The notes under the pieces: generated by a model
What the model saw: only the letters and a program-made list of their open reading frames with translations
Told to the model about the DNA's origin: nothing
The model's database searches: none
Program-made: the position numbers and the translations under genes
In this document: one piece after another, positions 9,921 to 22,509 of the stretch
Layout: every line of letters starts with the position of its first letter
Position numbering within the stretch: the stretch's first letter is position 1
DNA from: Heliopora coerulea
Lineage: Eukaryota; Cnidaria; Anthozoa; Scleralcyonacea; Helioporidae
Direction: 5' to 3'
Assembly (NCBI GenBank): GCA_030142905.1
Contig: JASJOG010000078.1
Span: 1,178,001-1,242,000 of the forward strand
Length of the DNA stretch: 64,000 nt

Positions 9921-12210
9921 AATAAAAGCATTAGTTGATTGATTCGAGAAGTACTTGCGAAAATATGGCAATGTTTAAAAATTGGACAATTAAGCCTTAT
10001 ATACGCATAAAAGCCAGAATATGGTAAGATTTAGTTAAACACCAAATAGTTGTAGGAAACTTTCCAAATACTTCTAAATTGTTCTCCTCCACCCAAACAT
10101 CATGAAACAAATCGATTTTCGTCGATTTGACAATTTGCTGTAAAAATTTCTCCAACTCGTCAAAAACGCTTTATCTCGTCGGGATAAGACGATTACTAAA
10201 ACGAACTGTGAAACAGTTGTGGCTTAAGTTTGTTGCATTTGTCGAATATTTGCAAAAACTCGTCAATCGGTTTAAAATGATCTTTTCGGGTCAGAGAAGA
10301 GAATAAAAGCATTAGTTGATTGATTCGAGAAGTACTTGCGAAAATATGGCAATGTTTAAAAATTGGACAATTAAGCCTTATATACGCATAAAAGCCAGAA
10401 TATGGTAAGATTTAGTTAAACACCAAATAGTTGTAGGAAACTTTCCAAATACTTCTAAATTGTTCTCCTCCACCCAAACATCATGAAACAAATCGATTTT
10501 CTTCTATTAGACGATTTGCTGTAAAAATTTCTCAATCTCGTCAAAAACGCTTTATCTCGTCGAAATAAGACGATTACTAAAACGAACTGTGAAACAGTTG
10601 TGGCTTAAGTTTGTTGCATTGGTCGAATGTTTCCCAAAACTCGTCAATCGGTTTAAAATGATCTTTTCGGGTCAGAGAAGAGAATAAAAGCATTAGTTGA
10701 TTGATTCGAGAAGTACTTGTGAAAATATGGCAATGTTTAAAAATTGGACAATTAAGCCCTATATACGCCTAAAAGCCAGAAGTATGCCTAGAATTGGTTA
10801 AACACCAAATAGTTGCAGGAAACTTTACAAATACTTCTAAATTGTTCTCCTCCACCCAAATATCATGAAACAAATCGATTTTCGTCGATTTGACGATTTG
10901 CTGTGAAAATTTCCCCTACTCGTCAAAAACGCTTTATCTCGTCGAAATGAGATGATTACTAAAACGAACTGTGAAACAGTTGTGGCTTAAGTTAGTTGCA
11001 TTGGTCGAATGTTTCCCAAAACTCGTCAATCGGTTTAAAATGATCTTTTCGGGTCAGAGAAGAGAATAAAAGCATTAGTTGATTGATTCGAGAAGTACTT
11101 GCGAAAATATGGCAATGTTTAAAAATTGGACAATTAAGCCTTATATACGCATAAAAGCCAGAACTATGCCTAGAATTGGTCTAACACCAAATAGGTGTAG
11201 GAAACTTTCCAAATACTTCTAAATTGTTCTCCTCCTCCCAAATGTCATGAAACAAATCGATTTTCGTCGATTTGACGATTTGATGTGAAAATTTCTCCAA
11301 CTCGTCAAAAACGCTTTATCTCGTCGAAATAAGACGATTACTAAAACGAACTGTAAAAAAGTTGAGGTTTAAATTTGTTGCATTGGTCGAATATTTCCAA
11401 AAACTCGTCAATCGGTTTAAAATGATCTTTTCGGGTCAGAGAAGAGAATAAAAGCATTAGTTGATTGATTCGAGAAGTACTTGCGAAAATATGGCAATGT
11501 TTAAAAATTGGACATTTAAGCCTTATATACGCCTAAAAGCCAGAAGTATGCCTAGAATTGGTTAAACACCAAATAGGTGTAGGAAACTTTCCAAATACTT
11601 CTAAATTGTTCTCCTCCACCCAAATATCATGAAACAAATCGATTTTCGTCGATTTGACGATTTGATGTGAAAATTTCTCCAACTCGTCAAAAACGCTTTA
11701 TCTCGTCGAAATAAGACGATTACTAAAACGAACTGTGAAAAAGTTGAGGTTTAAATTTTTTGCATTGGTCGAATATTTCCAAAAACTCGTCAATCGGTTT
11801 AAAATGATCTTTTCGGGTCAGAGAAGAGAATAAAAGCATTAGTTGATTGATTCGAGAAGTACTTGCGAAAATATGGCAATGTTTAAAAATTGGACATTTA
11901 AGCCTTATATACGCCTAAAAGCCAGAAGTATGCCTAGAATTGGTTAAACACCAAATAGGTGTAGGAAACTTTCCAAATACTTCTAAATTGTTCTCCTACA
12001 CCCAAATGTCATGAAACAAATCGATTTTCTTCTATTTGACGATTTGCTGTAAAAATTTCTCCAACTCGTCAAAAACGCTTTATCTCGTCGAAATAAGACG
12101 ATTACTAAAACGAACTGTGAAACAGTTGTGGCTTAAGTTTGTTGCATTGGTCGAATGTTTCCCAAAACTCGTCAATCGGTTTAAAATGATCTTTTCGGGT
12201 CAGAGAAGAG
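9921..12210 (+). repeat. Hexamer HOR, copy 2 (2290 bp)
   Basis: Monomers start at 9921, 10302, 10683, 11065, 11447 and 11829. They repeat the order of 7631-9920 with shared rare variants TTCTATTAGACG, TTCCCCTACTCG, GAAATGAGATG and AGAACTATG. The sixth position is a GGACATTTAAG monomer with CTTCTATTTG. Confidence 0.88.
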
Positions 12211-14500
12211 AATAAAAGCATTAGTTAATTGATTCGAGAAGTACTTGCGAAAATATGGCAATGTTTAAAAATTGGACAATTAAGCCTTATATACGCATAA
12301 AAGCCAGAATATGGTAAGATTTAGTTAAACACCAAATAGTTGTAGGAAACTTTCCAAATACTTCTAAATTGTTCTCCTCCACCCAAACATCATGAAACAA
12401 ATCGATTTTCGTCGATTTGACGATTTGCTGTAAAAATTTCTCCAACTCGTCAAAAACGCTTTATCTCGTCGGGATAAGACGATTACTAAAACGAACTGTG
12501 AAACAGTTGTGGCTTAAGTTTGTTGCATTTGTCGAATATTTGCAAAAACTCGTCAATCGGTTTAAAATGATCTTTTCGGGTCAGAGAAGAGAATAAAAGC
12601 ATTAGTTGATTGATTCGAGAAGTACTTGCGAAAATATGGCAATGTTTAAAAATTGGACAATTAAGCCTTATATACGCATAAAAGCCAGAATATGGTAAGA
12701 TTTAGTTAAACACCAAATAGTTGTAGGAAACTTTCCAAATACTTCTAAATTGTTCTCCTCCACCCAAACATCATGAAACAAATCGATTTTCTTCTATTAG
12801 ACGATTTGCTGTAAAAATTTCTCAATCTCGTCAAAAACGCTTTATCTCGTCGAAATAAGACGATTACTAAAACGAACTGTGAAACAGTTGTGGCTTAAGT
12901 TTGTTGCATTGGTCGAATGTTTCCCAAAACTCGTCAATCGGTTTAAAATGATCTTTTCGGGTCAGAGAAGAGAATAAAAGCATTAGTTGATTGATTCGAG
13001 AAGTACTTGTGAAAATATGGCAATGTTTAAAAATTGGACAATTAAGCCCAATATACGCCTAAAAGCCAGAAGTATGCCTAGAATTGGTTAAACACCAAAT
13101 AGTTGTAGGAAACTTTCCAAATACTTCTAAATTGTTCTCCTCCTCCCAAATATCATGAAACAAATCGATTTTCGTCGATTTGACGATTTGCTGTGAAAAT
13201 TTCCCCTACTCGTCAAAAACGCTTTATCTCGTCGAAATGAGATGATTACTAAAACGAACTGTGAAACAGTTGTGGCTTAAGTTTGTTGCATTGGTCGAAT
13301 GTTTCCCAAAACTCGTCAATCGGTTTAAAATGATCTTTTCGGGTCAGAGAAGAGAATAAAAGCATTAGTTGATTGATTCGAGAAGTACTTGCGAAAATAT
13401 GGCAATGTTTAAAAATTGGAAAATTAAGCCTTATATACGCATAAAAGCCAGAAGTATGCCTAGAATTGGTTAAACACCAAATAGGTGTAGGAAAGTTTCC
13501 AAATACTTCTAAATTGTTCTCCTCCTCCCAAATGTCATGAAACAAATCGATTTTCGTCGATTTGACGATTTGATGTGAAAATTTCTCCAACTCGTCAAAA
13601 ACGCTTTATCTCGTCGAAATAAGACGATTACTAAAACGAACTGTAAAAAAGTTGAGGTTTAAATTTGTTGCATTGGTCGAATATTTCCAAAAACTCGTCA
13701 ATCGGTTTAAAATGATCTTTTCGGGTCAGAGAAGAGAATAAAAGCATTAGTTGATTGATTCGAGAAGTACTTGCGAAAATATGGCAATGTTTAAAAATTG
13801 GACATTTAAGCCTTATATAAGCCTAAAAGCCAGAAGTATGCCTAGAATTGGTTAAACACCAAATAGGTGTAGGAAACTTTCCAAATACTTCTAAATTGTT
13901 CTCCTCCACCCAAATGTCATGAAACAAATCGATTTTCGTCGATTTGACGATTTGCTGTAAAAATTTCTCCAACTCGTCAAAAACGCTTTGTCTCGTCGAA
14001 ATAGGACGATTACTAAAACAAACTGTGAAACAGTTGTGGCTTAAGTTTGTTGCATTGGTCGAATGTTTCCCAAAACTCGTCAATCGGTTTAAAATGATCT
14101 TCTCGGGTCAGAGAAGAGAATAAAAGCATTAGTTGATTGATTCGAGAAGTACTTGCGAAAATATGGCAATGTTTAAAAGTTGGACAATTAAGCTTTATAT
14201 ACGCCTGAAAGCCAGAAGTATGCCTAGAATTGGTTAAACACCAAATAGGTGTAGGAAACTTTCCAAATACTTCTAAATTGTTCTCCTACACCCAAATGTC
14301 ATGAAACAAATCGATTTTCTTCTATTTGACGATTTGCTTTAAAAATTTCTCCAACTCGTTAAAAACGCTTTATCTCGTCGAAATGAGATGATTACTAAAA
14401 CGAACTGTGAAACAGTTGTGGCTTAAGTTAGTTGCATTGGTCGAATGTTTCCCAAAACTCGTCAATCGGTTTAAAATGATCTTTTCGGGTCAGAGAAGAG
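12211..14500 (+). repeat. Hexamer HOR, copy 3 (2290 bp), diverging at its 3' end
   Basis: Monomers start at 12211, 12592, 12973, 13355, 13737 and 14119. The first three match copies 1 and 2 well. The fourth lacks AGAACTATG and has GGAAAGTTTCC. The fifth and sixth take on beta-like features (TCTTCTCGGG, CGCCTGAAAG). The hexamer decays into the next HOR here. Confidence 0.82.
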
Positions 14501-15645
14501 AATAAAAGCATTAGTTGATTGATTCGAGAAGTACTTGCGAAAATATGGCAATGTTTAAAAATTGGACAATTAAGCCTTATATACGCATAAAAGCCAGAAC
14601 TATGCCTAGAATTGGTTAAACACCAAATAGGTGTAGGAAAGTTTCCAAATACTTCTAAATTGTTCTCCTCCTCCCAAATGTCATGAAACAAATCGATTTT
14701 CGTCGATTTGACGATTTGATGTGAAAATTTCTCCAACTCGTCAAAAACGCTTTGTCTCGTCGAAATAAGACGATTACTAAAACAAACTGTAAAAAAGTTG
14801 AGGTTTAAATTTGTTGCATTGGTCGAATATTTCCAAAAACTCGTCAATCGGTTTAAAATGATCTTTTCGGGTCAGAGAAGAGAATAAAAGCATTAGTTGA
14901 TTGATTCGAGAAGTACTTGCGAAAATATGGCAATGTTTAAAAATTGGACATTTAAGCCTTATATACGCCTAAAAGCCAGAAGTATGCCTAGAATTGGTTA
15001 AACACCAAATAGGTGTAGGAAACTTTCCAAATACTTCTAAATTGTTCTCCTCCACCCAAATGTCATGAAACAAATCGATTTTCGTCGATTTGACGATTTG
15101 CTGTAAAAATTTCTCCAACTCGTCAAAAACGCTTTGTCTCGTCGAAATAGGACGATTGCTAAAACAAACTGTGAAACAGTTGTGGCTTAAGTTTGTTGCA
15201 TTGGTCGAATGTTTCCCAAAACTCGTCAATCGGTTTAAAATGATCTTCTCGGGTCAGAGAAGAGAATAAAAGCATTAGTTGATTGATTCGAGAAGTACTT
15301 GTGAAAATATGGCAATGTTTAAAAATTGGACAATTAAGTTTATATACGCCTGAAAGCCAGAAGTATGCCTAGAATTGGTTAAACACCAAATAGGTGTAGG
15401 AAACTTTCCAAATACTTCTAAATTTTTCTCCTACACCCAAATGTCATGAAACAAATCGATTTTCTTCTATTTGACGATTTGCTGTAAAAATTTCTCCAAC
15501 TCGTCAAAAACGCTTTATCTCGTCGAAATAAGACGATTACTAAAACGAACTGTGAAACAGTTGTGGCTTAAGTTTGTTGCATTGGTCGAATGTTTCCCAA
15601 AACTCGTCAATCGGTTTAAAATGATCTTTTCGGGTCAGAGAAGAG
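13355..15645 (+). repeat. Trimer HOR, two copies (1146 and 1145 bp)
   Basis: Monomers at 13355, 13737 and 14119 are repeated at 14501, 14883 and 15265. Shared private variants are GGAAAGTTTCC in the first, AAATAGGACG with AAAACAAACTG in the second, and CGCCTGAAAG in the third. The last monomer lost one C in AAGTTTATATACG, hence 381 bp. It overlaps the tail of hexamer copy 3. All seven monomers from 12973 to 15645 are type A, the longest run without a B. Confidence 0.85.
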
Positions 15646-17934
15646 AATAAAAGCATTAGTTGATTGATACGAGAAGTACTTGCGAAAATATGGCAATGTT
15701 TAAAAATTGGACAATTAAGCCTTATATACGCATAAAAGCCAGAATATGGTAAGATTTAGTTAAACTCAAAATAGTTGTAGGAAACTTTCCAAATACTTCT
15801 AAATTGTTCTTCTCCACCCAAACATCATGAAACAAATCGATTTTCGTCGATTTGACGATTTGCTGTAAAAATTTCTCCAACTCGTCAAAAACGCTTTATC
15901 TCGTCGGGATAAGACGATTACTAAAACGAACTGTGAAACAGTTGTGGCTTAAGTTTGTTGCATTGCTCGAATATTTGCAAAAACTCGTCAATCGGTTTAA
16001 AATGATCTTTTCGGGTCAGAGAAGAGAATAAAAGCATTAGTTGATTGATTCGAGAAGTACTTGCGAAAATATGGCAATGTTTAAAAATTGGACAATTAAG
16101 CCTTATATACGCATAAAAGCCAGAAGTATGCCTAGAATTGGTTAAACACCAAATAGGTGTAGGAAACTTTCCAAATACTTCTAAATTGTTCTCCTCCTCC
16201 CAAATGTCATGAAACAAATCGATTTTCGTCGATTTGACGATTTGATGTGAAAATTTCTCCAACTCGTCAAAAACGCTTTATCTCGTCGAAATAAGACGAT
16301 TACTAAAACGAACTGTGAAACAGTTGTGGCTTAAGTTTGTTGCATTGGTCGAATGTTTCCCAAAACTCGTCAATCGGTTTAAAATGATCTTTTCGGGTCA
16401 GAGAAGAGAATAAAAGCATTAGTTGATTGATACGAGAAGTACTTGCGAAAATATGGCAATGTTTAAAAATTGGACAATTAAGCCTTATATACGCATAAAA
16501 GCCAGAATATGGTAAGATTTAGTTAAACTCAAAATAGTTGTAGGAAACTTTCCAAATACTTCTAAATTGTTCTCCTCCACCCAAACATCATGAAACAAAT
16601 CGATTTTCGTCGATTTGACGATTTGCTGTAAAAATTTCTCCAACTCGTCAAAAACGCTTTATCTCGTCGGGATAAGACGATTACTAAAACGAACTGTGAA
16701 ACAGTTGTGGCTTAAGTTTGTTGCATTGCTCGAATATTTGCAAAAACTCGTCAATCGGTTTAAAATGATCTTTTCGGGTCAGAGAAGAGAATAAAAGCAT
16801 TAGTTGATTGATTCGAGAAGTACTTGCGAAAATATGGCAATGTTTAAAAATTGGACAATTAAGCCTTATATACGCATAAAAGCCAGAAGTATGCCTAGAA
16901 TTGGTTAAACACCAAATAGGTGTAGGAAACTTTCCAAATACTTCTAAATTGTTCTCCTCCTCCCAAATGTCATGAAACAAATCGATTTTCGTCGATTTGA
17001 CGATTTGATGTGAAAATTTCTCCAACTCGTCAAAAACGCTTTATCTCGTCGAAATAAGACGATTACTAAAACGAACTGTGAAACAGTTGTGGCTTAAGTT
17101 TGTTGCATTGGTCGAATGTTTCCCAAAACTCGTCAATCGGTTTAAAATGATCTTTTCGGGTCAGAGAAGAGAATAAAAGCATTAGTTGATTGATTCGAGA
17201 AGTACTTGCGAAAATATGGCAATGTTTAAAAATTGGACAATTAAGCCTTATATACGCATAAAAGCCAGAATATGGTAAGATTTAGTTAAACACCAAATAG
17301 TTGTAGGAAACTTTCCAAATACTTCTAAATTGTTCTCCTCCACCCAAACATCATGAAACAAATCGATTTTCGTCGATTTGACGATTTGCTGTAAAAATTT
17401 CTCCAACTCGTCGAAAACGCTTTATCTCGTCGGGATAAGACGATTACTAAAACGAACTGTGAAACAGTTGTGGCTTAAGTTTGTTGCATTGCTCGAATAT
17501 TTGCAAAAACTCGTCAATCGGTTTAAAATGATCTTTTCGGGTCAGAGAAGAGAATAAAAGCATTAGTTGATTGATTCGAGAAGTACTTGCGAAAATATGG
17601 CAATGTTTAAAAATTGGACAATTAAGCCTTATATACGCATAAAAGCCAGAAGTATGCCTAGAATTGGTTAAACACCAAATAGGTGTAGGAAACTTTCCAA
17701 ATACTTCTAAATTGTTCTCCTACACCCAAATGTCATGAAACAAATCGATTTTCGTCGATTTGACAATTTGATGTGAAAATTTCTCCAACTCGTCAAAAAC
17801 GCTTTATCTCGTCGAAATAAGACGATTACTAAAACGAACTGTGAAACAGTTGTGGCTTAAGTTTGTTGCATTGGTCGAATGTTTCCCAAAACTCGTCAAT
17901 CGGTTTAAAATGATCTTTTCGGGTCAGAGAAGAG
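15646..17934 (+). repeat. Dimer HOR, three copies of 763 bp
   Basis: Dimers are 15646-16408, 16409-17171 and 17172-17934, each a B followed by an A1. The first two share the private changes GATTGATACGAG and AAACTCAAAATAG and are nearly identical. The third lacks these. B members carry TTGCTCGAATATTTGC. Confidence 0.9.
16027..16408 (+). repeat. Representative type A1 monomer (382 bp)
   Basis: This sub-type joins GCATAAAAGCCAGAAGTATG with CCTAGAATTGGTTAAAC, AAATAGGTGTAGG, CTCCTCCTCCCAAATGTC and GATTTGATGTGAAAATTT. It often follows a type B monomer, giving the 763 bp dimer. The same sub-type starts at 1909, 16790, 25562, 28996, 33575, 46164, 53794 and 56465. A close relative with CTCCTACACCC and AAACGCC starts at 764, 19842, 20604, 21367, 24036, 50361 and 51124. 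Confidence 0.9.
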
Positions 17935-19460
17935 AATAAAAGCATTAGTTGATTGATTCGAGAAGTACTTGCGAAAATATGGCAATGTTTAAAAATTGGA
18001 CAATTAAGCCTTATATACGCATAAAAGCCAGAATATGGTAAGATTTAGTTAAACACCAAATAGTTGTAGGAAACTTTCCAAATACTTCTAAATTGTTCTC
18101 CTCCACCCAAATGTCATGAAAAAAATCGATTTTCGTCGATTTGACGATTTGCTGTAAAAATTTCTCCAACTCGTCAAAAACGTTTTGTCTCGTCGAAATA
18201 AGACGATTACTAAAACGAACTGTGAAACAGTTGTGGCTTAAGTTTGTTGCATTGGTCGAATGTTTCCCAAAACTCGTCAATCGGTTTAAAATGATCTTCT
18301 CGGGTCAGAGAAGAGAATAAAAGCATTAGTTGATTGATTCGAGAAGTACTTGCGAAAATATGGCAATGTTTAAAAATTGGACAATTAAGCCTTATATACG
18401 CATAAAAGCCAGAATATGGTAAGATTTAGTTAAACACCAAATAGTTGTAGGAAACTTTCCAAATTCTTCTAAATTGTTCTCCTCCACCCAAACATCATGA
18501 AACAAATCGATTTTCGTCGATTTGACGATTTGCTGTAAAAATTTCTCCAACTCGTCAAAAACGCTTTATCTCGTCGGGATAAGACGATTACTAAAACGAA
18601 CTGTGAAAAAGTTGAGGTTTAAATTTGTTGCATTGGTCGAATATTTCCAAAAACTCGTCAATCGGTTTAAAATGATCTTTTCGGGTCAGAGAAAAGAATA
18701 AAAGCATTAGTTGATTGATTCGAGAAGTACTTGCGAAAATATGGCAATGTTTAAAAATTGGACATTTAAGCCTTATATACGCCTAAAAGCCAGAAGTATG
18801 CCTAGAATTGGTTAAAAACCAAATAGTTGTAGGAAACTTTCCAAATACTTCTAAATTGTTCTTCTCCACCCAAATGTCATGAAACAAATCGATTTTCGTC
18901 GATTTGACGATTTGCTGTAAAAATTTCTCCAACTCGTCAAAAACGCTTTGTCTCGTCGAAATAAGACGATTACTAAAACGAACTGTGAAACAGTTGTGGC
19001 TTAAGTTTGTTGCATTGGTCGAATGTTTCCCAAAACTCGTCAATCGGTTTAAAACGATCTTCTCGGGTCAGAGAAGAGAATAAAAGCATTAGTTGATTGA
19101 TTCGAGAAGTACTTGCGAAAATATGGCAATGTTTAAAAATTGGACATTTAAGCTTTATATACGCCTGAAAGCCAGAAGTATGCCTAGAATTGGTTAAACA
19201 CCAAATAGGTGAGGGAAACTATCCAAATACTTCTAAATTGTTCTCCAACACCCAAATGTCATGAAACAAATCGATTTTCTTCTATTTGACGATTTGCTGT
19301 AAAAATTTCTCCAACTCGTCAAAAACGCTTTATCTCGTCGAAATAAGACGATTACTAAAACGAACTGTGAAACAGTTGTGGCTTAAGTTTGTTGCATTGG
19401 TCGAATGTTTCCCAAAACTCGTCAATCGGTTTAAAATGATCTTTTCGGGTCAGAGAAGAG
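17935..19460 (+). repeat. Mixed monomers 48-51
   Basis: Starts are 17935, 18316, 18697 and 19079. 17935 has a type B head (AGAATATGG) but a type A tail (CAAATGTCATG, TTTGTCTCGTCG, TCTTCTCGGG). That composite recurs at 22892, 24418 and 52650. 18697 ends with the rare AAAACGATCTTCTCGGG, seen again only at 48807. Confidence 0.82.
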
Positions 19461-22400
19461 AATAAAAGCATTAGTTGATTGATTCGAGAAGTACTTGCGA
19501 AAATATGGCAATGTTTAAAAATTGGACAATTAAGCCTTATATACGCATAAAAGCCAGAATATGGTAAGATTTAGTTAAACACCAAATAGTTGTAGGAAAC
19601 TTTCCAAATACTTCTAAATTGTTCTCCTCCACCCAAACATCATGAAACAAATCGATTTTCGTCGATTTGACGATTTGCTGTAAAAATTTCTCCAACTCGT
19701 CAAAAACGCTTTATCTCGTCGGGATAAGACGATTACTAAAACGAACTGTGAAAAAGTTGTGGCTTAAGTTTGTTGCATTGGTCGAATGTTTCCCAAAACT
19801 CGTCAACCGGTTTAAAATGATCTTTTCGGGTCAGAGAAGAGAATAAAAGCATTAGTTGATTGATTCGAGAAGTACTTGCGAAAATATGGCAATGTTTAAA
19901 AATTGGACAATTAAGCCTTATATACGCATAAAAGCCAGAAGTATGCCTAGAATTGGTTAAACGCCAAATAGGTGTAGGAAACTTTCCAAATACTTCTAAA
20001 TTGTTCTCCTACACCCAAATGTCATGAAACAAATCGATTTTCGTCGATTTGACGATTTGATGTGAAAATTTCTCCAACTCGTCAAAAACGCTTTATCTCG
20101 TCGAAATAAGACGATTACTAAAACGAACTGTGAAACAGTTGTGGCTTAAGTTTGTTGCATTGGTCGAATGTTTCCCAAAACTCGTCAATCGGTTTAAAAT
20201 GATCTTTTCGGGTCAGAGAAGAGAATAAAAGCATTAGTTGATTGATTCGAGAAGTACTTGCGAAAATATGGCAATGTTTAAAAATTGGACAATTAAGCCT
20301 TATATACGCATAAAAGCCAGAATATGGTAAGATTTAGTTAAACACCAAATAGTTGTAGGAAACTTTCCAAATACTTCTAAATTGTTCTCCTCCACCCAAA
20401 CATCATGAAACAAATCGATTTTCGTCGATTTGACGATTTACTGTAAAATTTCTCCAACTCGTCAAAAACGCTTTATCTCGTCGGGATAAGACGATTACTA
20501 AAACGAACTGTGAAACAGTTGTGGCTTAAGTTTGTTGCATTGCTCGAATATTTCCAAAAACTCGTCAATCGGTTTAAAATGATCTTTTCGGGTCAGAGAA
20601 GAGAATAAAAGCATTAGTTGATTGATTCGAGAAGTACTTGCGAAAATATGGCAATGTTTAAAAATTGGACAATTAAGCCTTATATACGCATAAAAGCCAG
20701 AAGTATGCCTAGAATTGGTTAAACGCCAAATAGGTGTAGGAAACTTTCCAAATACTTCTAAATTGTTCTCCTACACCCAAATGTCATGAAACAAATCGAT
20801 TTTCGTCGATTTGACGATTTGATGTGAAAATTTCTCCAACTCGTCAAAAACGCTTTATCTCGTCGGGATAAGACGATTACTAAAACGAACTGTGAAACAG
20901 TTGTGGCTTAAGTTTGTTGCATTGGTCGAATGTTTCCCAAAACTCGTCAATCGGTTTAAAATGATCTTTTCGGGTCAGAGAAGAGAATAAAAGCATTAGT
21001 TGATTGATTCGAGAAGTACTTGCGAAAATATGGCAATGTTTAAAAATTGGACAATTAAGCCTTATATACGCATAAAAGCCAGAATATGGTAAGATTTAGT
21101 TAAACACCAAATAGTTGTAGGAAACTTTCCAAATACTTCTAAATTGTTCTCCTCCACCCAAACATCAAGAAACAAATCGATTTTCGTCGATTTGACGATT
21201 TGCTGTAAAAATTTCTCCAACTCGTCAAAAACGCTTTATCTCGTCGGGATAAGACGATTACTAAAACGAACTGTGAAACAGTTGTGGCTTAAGTTTGTTG
21301 CATTGCTCGAATATTTGCAAAAACTCGTCAATCGGTTTAAAATGATCTTTTCGGGTCAGAGAAGAGAATAAAAGCATTAGTTGATTGATTCGAGAAGTAC
21401 TTGCGAAAATATGGCAATGTTTAAAAATTGGACAATTAAGCCTTATATACGCATAAAAGCCAGAAGTATGCCTAGAATTGGTTAAACGCCAAATAGGTGT
21501 AGGAAACTTTCCAAATACTTCTAAATTGTTCTCCTACACCCAAATGTCATGAAACAAATCGATTTTCGTCGATTTGACGATTTGATGTGAAAATTTCTCC
21601 AACTCGTCAAAAACGCTTTATCTCGTCGGGATAAGACGATTACTAAAACGAACTGTGAAACAGTTGTGGCTTAAGTTTGTTGCATTGGTCGAATGTTTCC
21701 CAAAACTCGTCAATCGGTTTAAAATGATCTTTTCGGGTCAGAGAAGAGAATAAAAGCATTAGTTGATTGATTCGAGAAGTACTTGCGAAAATATGGCAAT
21801 GTTTAAAAATTGGACAATTAAGCCTTATATACGCATAAAAGCCAGAATATGGTAAGATTTAGTTAAACACCAAATAGTTGTAGGAAACTTTCCAAATACT
21901 TCTAAATTGTTCTCCTCCACCCAAACATCAAGAAACAAATCGATTTTCGTCGATTTGACGATTTGCTGTAAAAATTTCTCCAACTCGTCAAAAACGCTTT
22001 ATCTCGTCGGGATAAGACGATTACTAAAACGAACTGTGAAACAGTTGTGGCTTAAGTTTGTTGCATTGCTCGAATATTTGCAAAAACTCGTCAATCGGTT
22101 TAAAATGATCTTTTCGGGTCAGAGAAGAGAATAAAAGCATTAGTTGATTGATTCGAGAAGTACTTGCGAAAATATGGCAATGTTTAAAAATTGGACAATT
22201 AAGCCTTATATACGCATAAAAGCCAGATATGGTAAGATTTAGTTAAACACCAAATAGTTGTAGGAAACTTTCCAAATACTTCTAAATTGTTCTCCTCCAC
22301 CCAAACATCATGAAACAAATCGATTTTCGTCGATTTGACGATTTGCTGTAAAAATTTCTCCAACTCGTCAAAAACGCTTTATCTCGTCGGGATAAGACGA

Positions 22401-22509
22401 TTACTAAAACGAACTGTGAAACAGTTGTGGCTTAAGTTTGTTGCATTGCTCGAATATTTGCAAAAACTCGTCAATCGGTTTAAAATGATCTTTTCGGGTC
22501 AGAGAAGAG
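19461..22509 (+). repeat. Dimer HOR, about 3.5 copies
   Basis: B monomers at 19461, 20224, 20986 and 21749 alternate with A monomers at 19842, 20604 and 21367, followed by another B at 22130. A members carry AAACGCCAAATAGG with CTCCTACACCC. The B monomers at 20986 and 21749 share the private change CATCAAGAAAC. One-base deletions shorten 20224 (CTGTAAAATTTC) and 22130 (GCCAGATATGG) to 380 bp. Confidence 0.9.
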
